Shown: one piece after another, positions 5,105-7,024 of the stretch
How positions within the stretch are numbered: the first letter of the stretch is position 1
Layout: each line of letters begins with the position of its first letter
DNA from: Candidatus Bathyarchaeota archaeon
GTDB taxonomy: Archaea; Thermoproteota; Bathyarchaeia; RBG-16-48-13; GCA-020355125
Direction: 5' to 3'
DNA length: 7,024 bases
Assembly (NCBI GenBank): GCA_030617005.1
Contig: JAUWWH010000043.1
Location: forward strand, 1-7,024
Program-made: the position numbers and the translations under genes
The notes under the pieces: generated by a model
What the model saw: the letters and a program-made list of their open reading frames with translations, nothing else
What the model was told of the DNA's origin: nothing
Database searches by the model: none

Positions 5105-5374
5105 TTGATTTCAATTCACAAAAAGAGAAAGAATGTCTTAAGCAGACTTTCAATGATTGAAGGTCACGTTGGCGCAATAAAGAGGATGATAGGGGAAGAC
5201 AAGCCGTGTCCTGATCTATTACATCAGATCACTGCAGTTCGTGCAGCATTGGATAAAGTTGGACAAATTCTTCTGGAGGACCACCTTGAGACTTGTCTGG
5301 TGGAATCTGTGAAGGAAGGGGATCATGAAAAATATCTTTTAGATCTGAAGGAAGCTCTTTCCAAATTCTTCTGA
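5105..5374 (+). CDS. csoR: CsoR/RcnR/InrS-family metal-sensing transcriptional repressor
   Basis: This is an 89-residue member of the DUF156 family of all-helical tetrameric DNA-binding repressors. Seen are the basic first helix with RLSMIEGHVGAIKRMI (14-29), the metal ligand Cys35 in EDKPC, the core helix QITAVRAALDKVG (41-53), and LEDHLETC (57-64) carrying His60 and Cys64. The Cys-His-Cys set at these positions is the Cu(I) triad of CsoR and also three of the four Ni(II) ligands of InrS. An N-terminal His5 could be the fourth ligand, as in InrS/RcnR. Aligned without gaps, the second-shell Tyr and Glu of mycobacterial CsoR are Pro34 and Asp80 here. The start is TTG 5105, chosen because it gives the family's usual length and follows the G tract by four bases; TTG 5102 is an alternative. 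The ATPase gene starts 30 bases after the stop, and the C/G-tract dyad just upstream suggests autoregulation. Confidence 0.94.
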   Translation: MISIHKKRKNVLSRLSMIEGHVGAIKRMIGEDKPCPDLLHQITAVRAALDKVGQILLEDHLETCLVESVKEGDHEKYLLDLKEALSKFF

Positions 5375-5404
5375 AAAAAGCAAGGTTAGGAGATTGAATC
5401 AAGA

Positions 5405-7024
5405 TTGGATAAAAAATGGAAGATGCTTCTTCTGGTCACATCCACAACTCTTGCTGCCATAAGCTGGTTCTCATCAGTATTAACCCTCTTACCGTACTCA
5501 ACTAGCAATCTTCTAAGCTTGGTTGCTGCAATTCTCAGTGTATTCTTCATCGCTCATAGCGCAATAACATCACTATTTCAGGGTGTTTTCGGAATCGACA
5601 TACTTGCGACGATAGCTATCTTATCCTCAATTGCTGTCGGTGAGTATGTAGCGGCTGCTATTGTAGTGCTTATGTTAGGCGGGGGCGAGATACTTGAGGA
5701 TTACACTTCAAGGAGAGCATCTAAGTCTATTCAAAAGTTGATAGAAGCTTCACCAAAGAGTGCTGTTGTCATCAGAGAAGGAGAAGAAATAGAGGTCCCA
5801 GTGGAAGAAGTGAAAGTGGATGAAACTGTAATTATTAGATCTGGTGGAAAGATCCCTGTTGATGGTATTGTCTTGAAGGGAACCGTTAGTGTAAATCAAT
5901 CCTCTGTGACGGGGGAGTCGATGTCAATTGAAAAGTGCGTGGGAGATACGGTTTTTGGTGGAACGATGGTAGAGTTAGGAGCTGTTGAAATCAGAGTCAC
6001 AGCAATAGGCGATGAGAGCATCTATGGTCGAATCGTGAAGATGGTAATGGAAGCAAAGGAACATAAAGCTCCCATCGAGAGAGCAGCTGATAAGTATGCG
6101 AAGTATTTCACTCCGATTATACTTGCTTTAGGGGTTATTATCTACTTTTTCACTCGTGATATCTTCAGGGTGGCATCCATTTTCGTCATAGCATGCCCAT
6201 GTGCTCTTACCCTTGCAACACCAATGGCAATTGTTTCTAGTATTGGAAACGGTGCTCGAAAAGGGATATTGATAAGAAATGGAGAGAGTTTGGAGAATCT
6301 AAGTGAAGTGGATGTATTAGCTTTGGACAAAACAGGAACTATCACCGCTGGATTTCCTGAAGTAGTTGTCGTGAAGGGGTTCGGGCACTCAGACCTTGAC
6401 GTTCTAAAATTAGCGGCTACAGCTGAGAAGTATTCGGAACATCCCTTAGCTAAAGCTATAATGATAAAGGCAAAGGAGAAAGAAGTTTCTACTGAAGACT
6501 GGACTGACTTCAAGGTACATCCAGGTCTTGGGGTTCGAGTAGAAACCTCTAAGGAACCAATTACCGTAGGGAATGAGAAGATGATGCAAAAATATTCTGT
6601 ATCCCTTAGCAACAAAGTGAATGTATGGCTTAAGAAATATGAAGTTGAGCGGACAGTGGTCCTTGTAGCGAAGGGGAGTGAGGTGATTGGATTAATTCAG
6701 GTTGAAGATGCAACAAGAGCTGATGCGAAAGAAATGTTGACAGAAATAAAAAAACATTATATTAGTAAAACTATTATGTTGACTGGAGACAAAGAATCTG
6801 TAGCAAAAAAGATCGGGGATAAGATAGGCGTGGATGAGGTGACCTTTGACTTGCTACCCACTGAGAAAGTTGATTATATAAAAAAGTTACAGGCTCAAGG
6901 TCTTAAAGTCGCTATGTTAGGCGATGGTATAAACGACGCTCCAGCATTAGCAACGGCCGACGTAGGAATAGCGATGGGGCTTTCTGGTACAGATGTAGCA
7001 ATAGAAACTGCAAGTATAGTATTG
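5405..7024 (+). CDS. P1B-type heavy-metal-translocating ATPase (C-terminus beyond the window)
   Basis: 540 residues of a membrane pump that couples ATP hydrolysis to metal export are visible. There is no N-terminal heavy-metal-associated domain; the protein starts almost directly with hydrophobic helices (about residues 5-90). Next come the actuator domain with TGES (169-172), the membrane metal site Cys264-Pro265-Cys266, the phosphorylation motif DKTGT (Asp308), the P1B-specific His346-Pro347, TGD (460-462) and the hinge GDGINDAPA (506-514). The last two membrane helices, which carry further selectivity residues, lie outside. Around CPC the sequence IVSSIGNGARKGILI and, in the actuator linker, KAPIERAADKYAKYFTP resemble Cd/Zn pumps (CadA/ZntA) more than CopA, although LATP after CPC is CopA-like. 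The start is TTG 5405 with AGGAG 12 bases upstream; ATG 5423 is an alternative. It is co-oriented with csoR and 30 bases downstream, so very probably in the same operon under CsoR control. Confidence 0.96.
   Translation, partial: MDKKWKMLLLVTSTTLAAISWFSSVLTLLPYSTSNLLSLVAAILSVFFIAHSAITSLFQGVFGIDILATIAILSSIAVGEYVAAAIVVLMLGGGEILEDYTSRRASKSIQKLIEASPKSAVVIREGEEIEVPVEEVKVDETVIIRSGGKIPVDGIVLKGTVSVNQSSVTGESMSIEKCVGDTVFGGTMVELGAVEIRVTAIGDESIYGRIVKMVMEAKEHKAPIERAADKYAKYFTPIILALGVIIYFFTRDIFRVASIFVIACPCALTLATPMAIVSSIGNGARKGILIRNGESLENLSEVDVLALDKTGTITAGFPEVVVVKGFGHSDLDVLKLAATAEKYSEHPLAKAIMIKAKEKEVSTEDWTDFKVHPGLGVRVETSKEPITVGNEKMMQKYSVSLSNKVNVWLKKYEVERTVVLVAKGSEVIGLIQVEDATRADAKEMLTEIKKHYISKTIMLTGDKESVAKKIGDKIGVDEVTFDLLPTEKVDYIKKLQAQGLKVAMLGDGINDAPALATADVGIAMGLSGTDVAIETASIVL

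Noticed and set aside
6142..6615. 157-codon minus-strand frame
   Set aside because: It lies entirely inside the P1B ATPase, antisense to the CPC and DKTGT motifs, and shows no protein-like features.
1..7024. CRISPR array or complete insertion sequence
   Set aside because: No regularly spaced direct repeats, transposase motifs or paired terminal inverted repeats with target duplications were found on either strand.

Overview
The window looks archaeal, most likely from the TACK side (a Bathyarchaeia-like lineage is my best guess, not proven). The reasons are a ribosomal protein eL13 gene, which is mainly found outside Euryarchaeota; a THEP1-type NTPase start; TATA-like boxes about 25 bases ahead of start codons; frequent TTG/GTG starts; and a WD-like/FG-GAP surface-protein remnant of a style common in uncultured archaea. 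Coding density is low: roughly a quarter of the window has no convincing gene, and two loci are visibly broken.

Layout. Positions 1-161 hold the C-terminus of an Arg/Pro-rich protein on the + strand. A small lysine-rich hypothetical gene (248-433, minus) follows, preceded by a 23-codon CxxC mini-ORF (449-520, minus). After a gene-poor stretch comes the N-terminal third of a THEP1-like nucleotide phosphatase joined to an unrelated tail (972-1214, +). Next is eL13 carrying an extra helix-hairpin-helix tail (1368-1754, +). A 665-base gap holds one copy of a dispersed repeat and two hairpins.

On the minus strand, a complete NOL1/NOP2/Sun (RsmB-like) RNA m5C methyltransferase occupies 2420-3772. 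Just upstream of it in the same orientation and frame is a decayed beta-propeller/Ig-like surface protein (3794-4705), interrupted only by two in-frame TGA codons.

The right end is a metal-homeostasis operon on the + strand: a CsoR-family metal-sensing repressor (5105-5374) and, 30 bases later, a P1B-type heavy-metal ATPase (5405 to the window edge, C-terminus missing). A TATA-like box and a C-tract/G-tract inverted repeat sit directly in front of csoR. The simple model is an autoregulated efflux module: apo-CsoR binds the C/G-tract operator, metal binding releases it, and the pump is made. The sensor's C-H-C residues point to Cu(I) (or Ni(II), as in InrS), whereas the pump looks closer to CadA/ZntA-type ATPases, so the metal is unsettled. 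A second copy of the dispersed repeat lies about 200 bases upstream of this operon.

I see no complete mobile element, CRISPR array, rRNA or tRNA. I do not see a clear new multi-gene system. The most unusual items are the paired repeat at 2164 and 4845, the csoR hairpin/operator that includes the ribosome binding site, the eL13-HhH architecture, and the TGA-only decay of the surface protein.
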